Origin: Candidatus Gastranaerophilales bacterium
Lineage (GTDB): Bacteria; Cyanobacteriota; Vampirovibrionia; Gastranaerophilales; Gastranaerophilaceae
Assembly (NCBI GenBank): GCA_944322885.1
Contig: CALUQH010000028.1
Coordinates: 1 to 36,117 of the forward strand
Length of the DNA: 36,117 nucleotides
Direction of reading: 5' to 3'
Both the position numbers and the translations under genes were made by a program. Positions within the stretch are counted from its first letter, which is position 1, and each line of letters begins with the position of its first letter. Below, piece after piece: positions 16,625-25,024 of the stretch. The notes beneath the pieces are model-generated. The model made no database searches and was not told the DNA's origin. It was given only the letters and a program-made list of their open reading frames with translations.

Positions 16625-16630
16625 TATAAT
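16625..16630 (+). promoter_or_regulatory. -10 box for fusA
   Basis: TATAAT lies 37 nt before the fusA ATG, giving a leader of about 30 nt. No -35 at proper spacing was found (TTGTGT is 23 bp away), so this is a partial promoter call. Confidence 0.35.
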
Positions 16631-16666
16631 AGCGAATGTACACAATATAAAAAGGAAAATGAGAAA

Positions 16667-18757
16667 ATGGCTAGAAAAACTCCATTAGAAAAAATCAGAA
16701 ACATTGGTATTGCCGCTCACATCGACGCAGGTAAAACCACTACGACTGAACGTATCTTGTTCTATACAGGAAAAACTCATAAAATCGGCGAAGTTCACGA
16801 TGGTGCTGCCGTAACAGACTTTATGGAACAGGAACGTGAAAGAGGTATTACAATCCAGTCAGCTGCCGTTACTGCTGAATGGAAAGGACATCAGATTAAC
16901 ATTATCGACACCCCGGGCCACGTTGACTTTACTATTGAAGTTGAACGTTCATTACGTGTGTTAGACGGTGTTGTCGCTGTATTCTGTGCTGTAGGCGGCG
17001 TTCAATCTCAATCAGAAACCGTTTGGAGACAGGCTAACAGATACGAAGTTCCGAGAATGGTTTTCGTTAACAAAATGGACAGAACAGGGGCAGATTTTTA
17101 TAGAGTTGTTGATCAAATTAAAAACAGATTAGGCGCTAATGCTGTTCCTATCCAATTACCTATCGGTGCTGAAGATAAATTTACAGGCTTAATCGACCTT
17201 ATGACAATGAAGGCTGAAATCTATACAAACGATTTGGGTACAGATATCAGAGAAGAAGATATTCCTGCTGATATGGCTGACAAAGCTAAAGAATACAGAG
17301 ATGCTATGGTTGAAGCTATCGCTTCTGAAGATGATGCATTGATGGAAAAATATTTTGAAGACCCTGATTCAATTACTGTTGAAGAATTGAAAAAAGGTTT
17401 GAGAAAAGCTGTTTGCGAAAACAAAATCGTTCCTGTTTGCTGCGGTACAGCTTTCAAAAACAAAGGTGTTCAATTATTGTTAAACAACGTAGTTGATTAC
17501 ATGCCTTCACCGGTTGATGTAAAAGCTATTGAAGGCGAACTTGAAGACGGAACTAAAACTGAAAGACATTCTTCAGATTCAGAACCGTTCTCAGCTCTTG
17601 CTTTCAAAGTTATGACAGACCCTTATGTAGGCCGTTTAACTTTCTTAAGAGTTTATTCAGGTGTAATCACTTCAGGTTCTTATGTTCTTAACGCTACAAA
17701 CGGCAAAAAAGAACGTATCGCAAGACTTGTTCGTATGTATGCAGACCAGCGTCTTGAAGAACAAGAAGTTTATGCAGGCGACATATGTGCTGCCGTCGGT
17801 TTGAAAGACACTACAACGGGTGACACTTTATGCGATGAAAAAGCTCCGATTATCCTGGAAAGAATGACTTTCCCTGAACCGGTTATTTCTGTAGCTATTG
17901 AACCGAAAACAAAAGCCGATCAGGATAAAATGGGTGTTGCTCTTCAAAAACTCGCAGAAGAAGATCCGTCTTTCCGCGTAAAATCAGATACAGAAACAGG
18001 TCAGACAATCATCTCAGGTATGGGTGAACTTCACCTTGATATAATCGTTGACCGTATGTTAAGAGAATTCAAAGTTGAAGCTAACATCGGTAAACCGCAG
18101 GTTGCTTACAGAGAAACAATCCGCGGAACTGCAGATCAGGATTCTAAATTCATCCGTCAGTCAGGTGGTAAAGGTCAATACGGTCACGTTAAAGTTAAAA
18201 TTTCTCCTGCAGAAGAAAATGCCGGATTTGTATTTGAAAACAAAATTGTCGGCGGTGCTATCCCAAGAGAATACATCGAACCTGCAAGAAAAGGTATGGA
18301 AGAAGCTTTAGAAGGCGGTATTTTAGCAGGATTCCCGATGATTGACGTTAAAGTAGAACTTTATGACGGAAGCTACCACGAAGTTGACTCTTCTGAAATG
18401 GCATTCAAAATCGCAGGTTCTATGGCAATCAAAGAAGGCTGCCGCAAAGCTCAGCCTTGCATTCTTGAACCTATGATGAAAGTTGAAATTGAAATTCCTG
18501 ATGAATTTACGGGAACAATTATCGGCGATATTTCAAGAAGACGCGGACGTGTTGAAGGACAGGAACCTGTAGGCAACACAGGAAACGTTATTGTAAGAGC
18601 AATCGTTCCTCTTGCAAATATGTTCGGATACGCAACTGATTTGAGATCAAATACTCAGGGACGCGGTACATTCTCTATGGAATTTAACCACTATGAACAA
18701 GTTCCTGCAAATATCGAAAAAGAAATTATCGAAAAATCAGGCGCTTCAGCAAAATAA
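16667..18757 (+). CDS. fusA: Translation elongation factor G
   Basis: Ribosomal translocase GTPase. It has 696 residues, full length. G1 [14 protein letters not shown] (17-30), switch region [12 protein letters not shown] (57-68), G3 DTPGHVDFT (81-89), G4 NKMD (135-138), domain [12 protein letters not shown] and the C-terminal [22 protein letters not shown] are all present. Codon choice is rich in GCT/GAA, as expected of a highly expressed gene. It stands alone with its own terminator, not next to rpsL, rpsG or tuf as in the str operon, so either the operon is split here or this is one of two EF-G copies. Confidence 0.97.
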   Translation: MARKTPLEKIRNIGIAAHIDAGKTTTTERILFYTGKTHKIGEVHDGAAVTDFMEQERERGITIQSAAVTAEWKGHQINIIDTPGHVDFTIEVERSLRVLDGVVAVFCAVGGVQSQSETVWRQANRYEVPRMVFVNKMDRTGADFYRVVDQIKNRLGANAVPIQLPIGAEDKFTGLIDLMTMKAEIYTNDLGTDIREEDIPADMADKAKEYRDAMVEAIASEDDALMEKYFEDPDSITVEELKKGLRKAVCENKIVPVCCGTAFKNKGVQLLLNNVVDYMPSPVDVKAIEGELEDGTKTERHSSDSEPFSALAFKVMTDPYVGRLTFLRVYSGVITSGSYVLNATNGKKERIARLVRMYADQRLEEQEVYAGDICAAVGLKDTTTGDTLCDEKAPIILERMTFPEPVISVAIEPKTKADQDKMGVALQKLAEEDPSFRVKSDTETGQTIISGMGELHLDIIVDRMLREFKVEANIGKPQVAYRETIRGTADQDSKFIRQSGGKGQYGHVKVKISPAEENAGFVFENKIVGGAIPREYIEPARKGMEEALEGGILAGFPMIDVKVELYDGSYHEVDSSEMAFKIAGSMAIKEGCRKAQPCILEPMMKVEIEIPDEFTGTIIGDISRRRGRVEGQEPVGNTGNVIVRAIVPLANMFGYATDLRSNTQGRGTFSMEFNHYEQVPANIEKEIIEKSGASAK

Positions 18758-18775
18758 GCAAAAAAATAAATACCA

Positions 18776-18812
18776 AAAACAGACCCCTGAAAATTTCAGG
18801 GGTCTGTTTTGT
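18776..18812. terminator. Strong intrinsic terminator after fusA
   Basis: Perfect inverted repeat with half-site ACAGACCCCTGAAA, GC-rich in the middle, followed by TTTTGTTT on the plus strand. It lies about 20 nt after the fusA stop. Confidence 0.9.
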
Positions 18813-18821
18813 TTATAAAAG

Positions 18822-18860
18822 AAAGGGAAGCCTTCTGAAAATTCAGAAAGCTTCCCCTTT
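18822..18860. terminator. Intrinsic terminator for the 519-residue gene (minus strand)
   Basis: Hairpin GGGAAGC-C-TTCTGAA against TTCAGAA-A-GCTTCCC, with CTTT/TTTAAA-type flanks. It lies about 45 bp beyond the stop of the minus-strand gene and back to back with the fusA terminator. Confidence 0.7.
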
Positions 18861-18903
18861 AAAACTATTCGCTGATATCCATCACCCCGAAAAGTTTTAA
18901 AAA

Positions 18904-20463
18904 TTATCCAAATGTTTTGAAAGAAGATTCTACGTTCTTGTCAACTACATTTTTGACGGAATCATATTCTGTTTGCAGTGCGTTATGTTCCGTATCAAGT
19001 TTTTTCAACTCTAAATCGAGTTTTTTATCTTTATTTTCAAGATCCTGCATATCCTGATTATATTTTGACTCAGCTCTTGCTATTGCCCTTTCGTCCTCAA
19101 CTTCCTGAATACAATTGTCTTCAGAAATTGTGGTAGAAACAAATTTTTGATCAGTTGATGAATAGTATTCCAATCTCAAAGTGCCGTCCCTTAAGGCATC
19201 TTCAAATGTAGTATTATCTTCCAGAGGAGATTTTTGAACATTACCTGCCGTACCTGTTCCTATGCCTGCATAAATATGGTTATCATCAACTTCCGCCGGA
19301 GTATTTGTATATGTGAAGTAACCGCTTGATTGCATTTTATCATATATATTGCGGTAGTAAGTTAATGCACTGGTATTTTCAGGATTTGAAGCTGAGTTAT
19401 AACAGCTCATATCATAAGCCTGCTGATAATCAGAGAGATTAACAGTTGTACCGTTCGTAAATGTGTATGTGCCATTTATACTTTCTTCAGTCCGCATAAA
19501 CGCTTCTGTCAAAGCCATGGCATAATCATACAAATCTCTTGATTCTTCTGTTGTACCTTCATAATTTATAGGCTCGTAAACAAATTTTGCTTTTGCGGCA
19601 TCACTATAACTATCATTGATACCATCATTATCAGAGTCAAAATCTTTAGCAATTTCGTTACCGTCTTTGTCCACAAATATCGGATCGCTATAATCCGTAA
19701 CAACTATATTTTCTGTCGTTCCATCATCATTTGTAACTGTTTCTGTTGTACTATGATATTTTGTATTACCTTCTTCATCTTTTGCAGTTTTTATATAACT
19801 TGCATATCCGCTTCCGACAAATGAGTATCCTTCTGCTATTAATGCATCTTCAAGACTTGCATACTTGTCAAGGTTGATTACATCCCCATCCTTATTGAGA
19901 TATTCGCCATCATTATTTGTAGACCATGTATTAGTCCATTTAAATTCCTCAAGGAAACAATCATGCTCTTCATCACCCATATTGATGCCAATTGAAGCAA
20001 AATATTTATCCCAGGCCTCATGAATTTTTTGAGCGGCATCGGCCTGATCATTTGCAGATAAAGAAGCTACATTTTGAACATTAATATCGGCCTGCGAATA
20101 ACCTAAATTTGCAAGAAACTGATTATAATTACCGTTTGATCTTTCATAAGCATCTGCAATACTATTTGTTACAAGAACTCTGCCTTTTGTATCTGTTACA
20201 ACATACTGTTTGACATTCTGAGCCATTTCAAGACCTGTCATCAGGTTGTAAGAAATATCCGTATAATTTGCATCAGCCCCGTTAAAACCAGTAAGCACAG
20301 TTAATTTTGTAGCAGAAAGAGCCTCATTATATTCATTTGTAATCTGTTGCGTTTGATCGGCCAAACGTTGTTTTGAATAGGAAATACTCTGACCACTGTT
20401 TTCGTTATTGGTCAGTCTTGCAGTTATGCTTAGTAATCTAGCTTGTGATGCTGCCATTCCCAT
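18904..20463 (-). CDS. Large signal-less protein with conserved N- and C-terminal modules, unknown function
   Basis: Not a family I can name; I associate the MAASQARLL start with Gastranaerophilales-type genomes from memory. It has 519 residues, acidic, no Sec signal and no TM segment. The N-terminal module (1-60) is helical and Gln-rich: MGMAASQARLLSITARL, then QRLADQTQQITNEYNEAL, and then a TVLTGFNGADANY turn. The middle (60-455) is rich in Asp, Asn, Thr and Tyr with calcium-loop-like stretches (FVDKDGNEIAKDF and DSDNDGIND, 263-284). The C-terminal module (456-519) is a coiled coil, LDLELKKLDTEHNALQTEY then DSVKNVVDKNVESSFKTFG. The same end pattern closes the 107-residue protein at 35381. 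The architecture (helical ends, variable exposed middle) resembles self-assembling or type III-exported filament proteins, but that is only an analogy. AAGGG precedes the ATG by 9 nt; single-gene unit with its own terminator. Confidence 0.8.
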   Translation of the reverse strand: MGMAASQARLLSITARLTNNENSGQSISYSKQRLADQTQQITNEYNEALSATKLTVLTGFNGADANYTDISYNLMTGLEMAQNVKQYVVTDTKGRVLVTNSIADAYERSNGNYNQFLANLGYSQADINVQNVASLSANDQADAAQKIHEAWDKYFASIGINMGDEEHDCFLEEFKWTNTWSTNNDGEYLNKDGDVINLDKYASLEDALIAEGYSFVGSGYASYIKTAKDEEGNTKYHSTTETVTNDDGTTENIVVTDYSDPIFVDKDGNEIAKDFDSDNDGINDSYSDAAKAKFVYEPINYEGTTEESRDLYDYAMALTEAFMRTEESINGTYTFTNGTTVNLSDYQQAYDMSCYNSASNPENTSALTYYRNIYDKMQSSGYFTYTNTPAEVDDNHIYAGIGTGTAGNVQKSPLEDNTTFEDALRDGTLRLEYYSSTDQKFVSTTISEDNCIQEVEDERAIARAESKYNQDMQDLENKDKKLDLELKKLDTEHNALQTEYDSVKNVVDKNVESSFKTFG

Positions 20464-20598
20464 AGTTTTTTACCCTTTCCTATTTTGGTATTATTGGAAG
20501 CTGATTTCCTTATAATAGTACTTGTAATCATGGTTACGGCAGGTTTTACAAAAATCTTTAAAAAATAGAAAAGAAATGTTACAAAATATTTACAAACA

Positions 20599-20627
20599 AA
20601 GACCTCTCTTTACAGAGAGGCCTTTTA
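20599..20627 (-). terminator. Intrinsic terminator after ileS
   Basis: Hairpin CCTCTCT-GTAA-AGAGAGG with flanking AAGG/TCTTT on the minus strand and a following T-rich TTTGTTTG. It lies about 20 bp beyond the ileS stop and 135 bp before the next minus-strand gene. Confidence 0.75.
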
Positions 20628-20647
20628 ACTAAAAATAAAATCATTAT

Positions 20648-23530
20648 TTACTGATTCACTGCTTCTTCGCATTCACAGCAAATTCCGTTTTCATCAAGTT
20701 TTCTGTATTTCCAACATCTAGCACATTTTTCGCCTTCAGCTTTTGTAACCCAAACAGTGTAGCCTTCTTCAGTGTATTCATTTAATACATCTTCTGGTTT
20801 TTCGTCTGTGATATAAGCTTGTGATGTAATGAATATATTGCATAATTCATTTTCATTAGCTTTTAAAACTGCGTTGTCATCGGCTTTTACATAAACTGCA
20901 ACTTCAAGCGAGCTTCCAACTTTCTTATCTGCACGAAGAGGTTCAATTGCTCTTGTGACAACTTCGCGGGTTTTAAGAATTTTTGAAAAATCTTCTTCCA
21001 ATTTTTCATTAGTCCATTGCGGATTTGGTTTTACCCAATCAGAAAGCAGAATACTTTCAAGTCCTCCACGCTGGCATTCAGGTACACTCATCCAGATATC
21101 TTCTGCCTGATGAGGCATAACAGGTACTAGCATTCTTACTAAAGTTTGCAAAGTTTCATATAAAACAGTCTGACAGGCTCTGCGTGATAAAGATTTTTTA
21201 CCGGCTGTGTAAAGTCTGTCTTTTACAATATCAAGGTAGAATGAACTCAAATCAACAGCTGCAAAATTTTGTAACTGCTGGAAGTATTTGTAGAACTCAT
21301 AGTTATTAAATGCTTCCGTTACAGTTTCTATTAAGTGGTTTAGTTTGTGAAGTGCAAATTTGTCGATTTCTTTCAAATCTTCGTAATTTACGTAATCCGT
21401 TTTCGGGTCAAAGTCAAAGAGGTTGCCGACAAGAAATCTTGAAGTATTTCTTGTTTTCTTAAAGATTTCAGCAAGCTGTTTGATTATATTATTTCCGATT
21501 TTTGTATCGTTTCTGTAATCGACAGAAGCTGCCCAGAGTCTTAAAATATCAGCACCGTATGTGTTTATAATTTCATCAGGTCTGATATAGTTACCCAATG
21601 ATTTTGACATTTTTCTGCCGTCTTCGCCGAATACAAAACCGTGGGTAAGCACTGATTTATATGGTGCAATTCCCTGTGTTGCAACTGAAGTCAATAAAGA
21701 TGACTGGAACCAGCCTCTGTGCTGGTCAGAACCTTCAAGATACATTTCAACCGGAGTTGTACCGAGTTCATCCGAACGTTTGTTTACTACGGCGCGCCAT
21801 GTAATACCTGAGTCAAACCAGACATCCATAATATCATTTTCCTTACGGAAATGTTGTTTGCCGCATTTCGGACATTTGAAACCTTGAGGTAATAATTCTT
21901 CTGCAGTGTATTTAACCCAAGCGTCAGAGCTTTCTTTCTCAAATATCTTAGCAACATTTTCAATTGTTTCATCTGTTACGATAACTTCACCGCAGTCTTC
22001 GCAATAGAATACAGGGATAGGAACACCCCATGCACGCTGTCTTGAAATACACCAGTCAGTACGTCCTGCAACCATGTTTGAAATTCTTGCTTCACCGCCT
22101 GCAGGAATCCATTTGACTTTTTTAATTTCTTCAAGAGTTTTATCTCTGAATTTATCGACTTTAACAAACCATTGAGGAGTTGCTCTGTAAATTACAGGAT
22201 TTTTACATCTCCAGCAATGAGGATAGCTGTGGTTAATGTCTTGAGCTTTTAAAAGTGCTCCGCAGTTTTTGAGTTTTTCGATTACAATAGCGTTACCCTT
22301 GTAATATGGAACTCCTTCCAAATCTTTGTCATTAACTGCATCTGTCCAGACACCTTTGCTGTCTAAAGGTGAAAATACTTCAATTCCGTATTTGCATCCT
22401 ACCTCATAATCTTCCAAACCATGTCCGGGAGCTGTGTGAACAGAACCTGTACCGGCATCGAGGGTAACGTGTTCACCTAAGATTATCGGTGATTTTCTAT
22501 GAGCAAGCGGATGCTCTGTATTCAATAATTCAAGTTCGGAACCTGTACAAGAACCTATAACTTTAATATCTTTTTCTTCCCACCCAACATCTGCAAGGAA
22601 TGAGCCTAACAATTCTTGAGCAACCACATAAACATCTCCGTTGCTTTCCGGCTCGCGTTTAACGGCGCTTTGGTCTTCGCCTTCGCGAAGCCCTCCGGCC
22701 TCAGCTCGCCGTTCAAAAAATGTATACTCAAATTTCGGGTGCATACTTATAGCCATATTTGACGGAATTGTCCATGGAGTTGTTGTCCATATTATGGCGT
22801 AAACAGGTGAATCGTGAAGAGTGAAGCGTGAAGCGAGTTTTTTTGTACTTTCTTCATCAAACTTAAATCTTACATAAATAGAAGTTGAAGTATGATCGGC
22901 GTATTCAACTTCTGCTTCTGCAAGGGCTGTTTCACAAGATGCACACCAGTAAACAGGTTTCATACCTTTTTCGATGTACCCCTTTTTGAACATATCACCG
23001 AAAACTCTTACCTGTTCAGCTTCAAATTCAGGATTAATTGTGAGATAAGGATGTTCCCAATCGCCGAGTACGCCGAGGCGTTTAAATTCACTCTCCTGTC
23101 CCTTCAAACTTGAAAGAGCAAATTCTCTGCATTTTTGTCTTAATTCATAAGGAGTCAAGGCGCTTCTTCCGCCTTTTATATTTTTTACAACTTTGTTTTC
23201 AATCGGCAGACCATGCCCGTCATATCCCGGAACGTAAGGTGTATAATAACCCGCCTGAGCCTTATATTTCAACAAAATATCTTTAAGGATTTTATTAAGA
23301 GCAGTACCAACGTGAATTTTTTCCGAACTCAAATAAGGCGGTCCGTCATGCAAAATAAATTTGTTTGCTTTATCCCGCTGGTTTATAATTTTATTATAAA
23401 TATCGTGTTCTTCCCAGAATTTTTGAATTTCAAGTTCTCTTACAGTAGCGTTTGCTCTCATTGCCAGAGTCGTTTGGGGGAGATTAAGAGTATCTTTATA
23501 CTCTACTTTTGTACTTGTTTCGTTACTCAT
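20648..23530 (-). CDS. ileS: Isoleucine-tRNA ligase with two repeat-derived insertions in the editing domain
   Basis: Class I synthetase charging tRNA-Ile and clearing mischarged valine. It has 960 residues. The Rossmann core has DGPPYLSSEKIHVGTALNK (62-80), where the HIGH box reads HVGT, and GRKMSKSLGN (638-647). The editing domain includes WTTTPWTIPSN (248-258) and the LDAGTGSVHTAPGHG region (357-371). The C-terminal zinc ribbon CARCWKYRKLDENGICCEC is present. Two stretches do not look like IleRS: residues about 228-241 (with KLASRFTLHD) and 274-296 (ERRAEAGG then QSAVKREPES). The latter comes from GC-rich palindromic DNA at 22661-22713. Both interrupt loops at the start of the editing domain and keep the frame. 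AAGGG lies 9 nt before the ATG. It follows the symporter gene by 6 nt. Confidence 0.95.
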   Translation of the reverse strand: MSNETSTKVEYKDTLNLPQTTLAMRANATVRELEIQKFWEEHDIYNKIINQRDKANKFILHDGPPYLSSEKIHVGTALNKILKDILLKYKAQAGYYTPYVPGYDGHGLPIENKVVKNIKGGRSALTPYELRQKCREFALSSLKGQESEFKRLGVLGDWEHPYLTINPEFEAEQVRVFGDMFKKGYIEKGMKPVYWCASCETALAEAEVEYADHTSTSIYVRFKFDEESTKKLASRFTLHDSPVYAIIWTTTPWTIPSNMAISMHPKFEYTFFERRAEAGGLREGEDQSAVKREPESNGDVYVVAQELLGSFLADVGWEEKDIKVIGSCTGSELELLNTEHPLAHRKSPIILGEHVTLDAGTGSVHTAPGHGLEDYEVGCKYGIEVFSPLDSKGVWTDAVNDKDLEGVPYYKGNAIVIEKLKNCGALLKAQDINHSYPHCWRCKNPVIYRATPQWFVKVDKFRDKTLEEIKKVKWIPAGGEARISNMVAGRTDWCISRQRAWGVPIPVFYCEDCGEVIVTDETIENVAKIFEKESSDAWVKYTAEELLPQGFKCPKCGKQHFRKENDIMDVWFDSGITWRAVVNKRSDELGTTPVEMYLEGSDQHRGWFQSSLLTSVATQGIAPYKSVLTHGFVFGEDGRKMSKSLGNYIRPDEIINTYGADILRLWAASVDYRNDTKIGNNIIKQLAEIFKKTRNTSRFLVGNLFDFDPKTDYVNYEDLKEIDKFALHKLNHLIETVTEAFNNYEFYKYFQQLQNFAAVDLSSFYLDIVKDRLYTAGKKSLSRRACQTVLYETLQTLVRMLVPVMPHQAEDIWMSVPECQRGGLESILLSDWVKPNPQWTNEKLEEDFSKILKTREVVTRAIEPLRADKKVGSSLEVAVYVKADDNAVLKANENELCNIFITSQAYITDEKPEDVLNEYTEEGYTVWVTKAEGEKCARCWKYRKLDENGICCECEEAVNQ
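22661..22713. repeat. GC-rich palindromic element inside ileS
   Basis: Begins AACGGCG and ends CGCCGTT, with a central CTTCGCGAAG palindrome. The base composition is far above that of the surrounding gene. In frame it encodes AEAGGLREGEDQSAVK-like residues that have no place in the IleRS family pattern. It resembles in concept the palindromic elements that insert in reading frames in Rickettsia. Confidence 0.65.
22808..22849. repeat. Second in-frame insertion in ileS, GTGAAGCGTGAAGCGAG type
   Basis: This stretch contains three near-repeats of GTGAAG(C/A)G in 25 bp (plus strand, ATCGTGAAGAGTGAAGCG and onward) and encodes STKKLASRFTLHDS between FKFDEE and PVYAIIWTTTPWT, where IleRS proteins normally have a short turn. 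Boundaries are approximate. Confidence 0.5.
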
Positions 23531-23536
23531 AATAAA

Positions 23537-24841
23537 TTACCCTTCTTTTATTTTTCCTAATGATTGTTGTATATCGCTTCCAATACTTTCTTCCTTAGAC
23601 TGCCTTACAAATTCAGCCATTTTATTGTAGTCAAATTCATTTTCCCAACGTGCAATTACAACAGTTGCGACGCAGTTTCCGATAAGGTTTACTGTAGTTC
23701 TGCCCATATCAAGGATTTGGTCTATTCCCAAAAGAATAGCCACACCAAGTATAGGGATATTAAAACTTGCTAATGTCCCTGCAAGAACAATTAATGACGC
23801 TCTTGGAACTCCTGCCACGCCTTTACTTGTAAGCATCAAAGCAAGCATTATAATAATTTGCTGATTTAAATCAAGATGTATTCCGACAAGCTGGGATGAG
23901 AATAAAACTCCCATTGCAAGATACAGGGTGCTTCCGTCAAGATTGAATGTATAACCGGTCGGCATAACAAATCCTACAATAGTTTTCGGAACCCCGAAAC
24001 GCTCCATAATCTCCATTGCTTTCGGGAAAGCCGCCTCCGAGCTTGCCGTTGTAAATGTTAACAATGCAGGCTCCTGCAAAGCTCTCAACAAATCCCTGAA
24101 TGATATTTTAACTATTTTACATACAATTATTAATACAAGAAACACAAATATAGCCAACGCAATATATAAGGCCGCAATTACTTTACAGTAATTTTTCAAA
24201 ACAGCCAAACCGTTAGCCCCGACAGTTGAAGCTATCGCACCAAATATACCAAGCGGTGCAAAATACATTACATACTCGGTAAATTTAAACATAATCTGCG
24301 AAATTGAATTAAAAAAATCTACAACAGGCTTTGCTTTTTCTCCGACCGCAATAACAGCCAAAGCAAAAAATATTGCAAATACAACTATCTGCAGCAAATT
24401 TCCCTGCGACATTGCATCAAATACGCTGTTCGGAAATATATTAATTATCATCTCGCTGACAGATGTGTGTGCCTGAGTTGCAGCTAAAAGCCCTGCTTCC
24501 TGCATACGCAGTGCATGTTCGCTGGTTCCGCTTACAAATCCGACACCCGGCTTAAACAAATTAGCCATAGATAAACCTATAATCAGCGCAAGAGTCGTAA
24601 CAACCTCAAAATAAATCATTGTCTTAAGTCCGATTTTACCCAGACTTTTGGCATCGCCATGCCCTGCAATTCCGACAACAAGTGTAGCAAAGAGTAACGG
24701 CGCAATTATCATTTTTACCATTCTTAAAAATATAACAGCAAACGGACGCATTTTAACCGCAAAATCCGGGGCAAAATGTCCAATTATCACACCTAAAATC
24801 AATGCTATAAATATCAGGGCTGTGAGTTTTGAATGTTTCAA
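23537..24841 (-). CDS. Dicarboxylate/amino acid:cation symporter (DAACS family)
   Basis: Inner-membrane secondary transporter of the GltP/DctA fold, taking up C4-dicarboxylates or glutamate/aspartate with H+ or Na+. It has 434 residues with eight TM helices and two re-entrant hairpins. Signature segments: FTTASSEAAFPKAME (hairpin 1), MPTGYTFNLDGSTLYLAMG (the NMDGT-like motif as NLDGS), MLTSKGVAGVPRASLIVLAG (hairpin 2) and MGRTTVNLIGNCVATVVIARWENEFD (TM8, with the substrate carboxylate-binding Arg). The start is a TTG with GAGGT 6 nt upstream; no ATG fits. It lies 6 nt before ileS and is probably co-transcribed with it. Exact substrate unresolved. Confidence 0.9.
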   Translation of the reverse strand: MKHSKLTALIFIALILGVIIGHFAPDFAVKMRPFAVIFLRMVKMIIAPLLFATLVVGIAGHGDAKSLGKIGLKTMIYFEVVTTLALIIGLSMANLFKPGVGFVSGTSEHALRMQEAGLLAATQAHTSVSEMIINIFPNSVFDAMSQGNLLQIVVFAIFFALAVIAVGEKAKPVVDFFNSISQIMFKFTEYVMYFAPLGIFGAIASTVGANGLAVLKNYCKVIAALYIALAIFVFLVLIIVCKIVKISFRDLLRALQEPALLTFTTASSEAAFPKAMEIMERFGVPKTIVGFVMPTGYTFNLDGSTLYLAMGVLFSSQLVGIHLDLNQQIIIMLALMLTSKGVAGVPRASLIVLAGTLASFNIPILGVAILLGIDQILDMGRTTVNLIGNCVATVVIARWENEFDYNKMAEFVRQSKEESIGSDIQQSLGKIKEG

Positions 24842-24958
24842 TTTACTACCTCGAATTATATTATATTACAAACATAGTTTAATGAAAAATTCCTGTAACG
24901 TTTCGTAAATGTTTTTTAACACTACCACCCATGCCCGTTGTAAATTGATGTAATATTG

Positions 24959-24988
24959 TTGAATAGACATGCAAACTTGTTGTATAAT
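24959..24988 (+). promoter_or_regulatory. Promoter for nrdJ
   Basis: -35 TTGAAT (24959-24964), 18-bp spacer, -10 TATAAT (24983-24988), giving a leader of about 30 nt with a strong GGGGAGG before the GTG start. No cobalamin riboswitch and no convincing NrdR box pair were seen in the 183 bp upstream of the gene. Confidence 0.5.
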
Positions 24989-25024
24989 AATAAAACTAAA
25001 AAACATAAAAAAGGGGAGGTTAAT

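Noticed and set aside
18904..20463. Calling the 519-residue protein a flagellin or hook protein
   Set aside because: The helical ends are suggestive, but the characteristic flagellin or FlgE/FlgK/FlgL end motifs are not present and no flagellar gene is nearby.
20648..23530. ileS insertions as assembly chimeras
   Set aside because: Both keep frame and join cleanly to conserved motifs, which a random chimera would rarely do; raw reads should still confirm.
24842..25024. Cobalamin riboswitch upstream of nrdJ
   Set aside because: No B12-box-like sequence and too little structured length before the promoter; the leader after the -10 is only about 30 nt.
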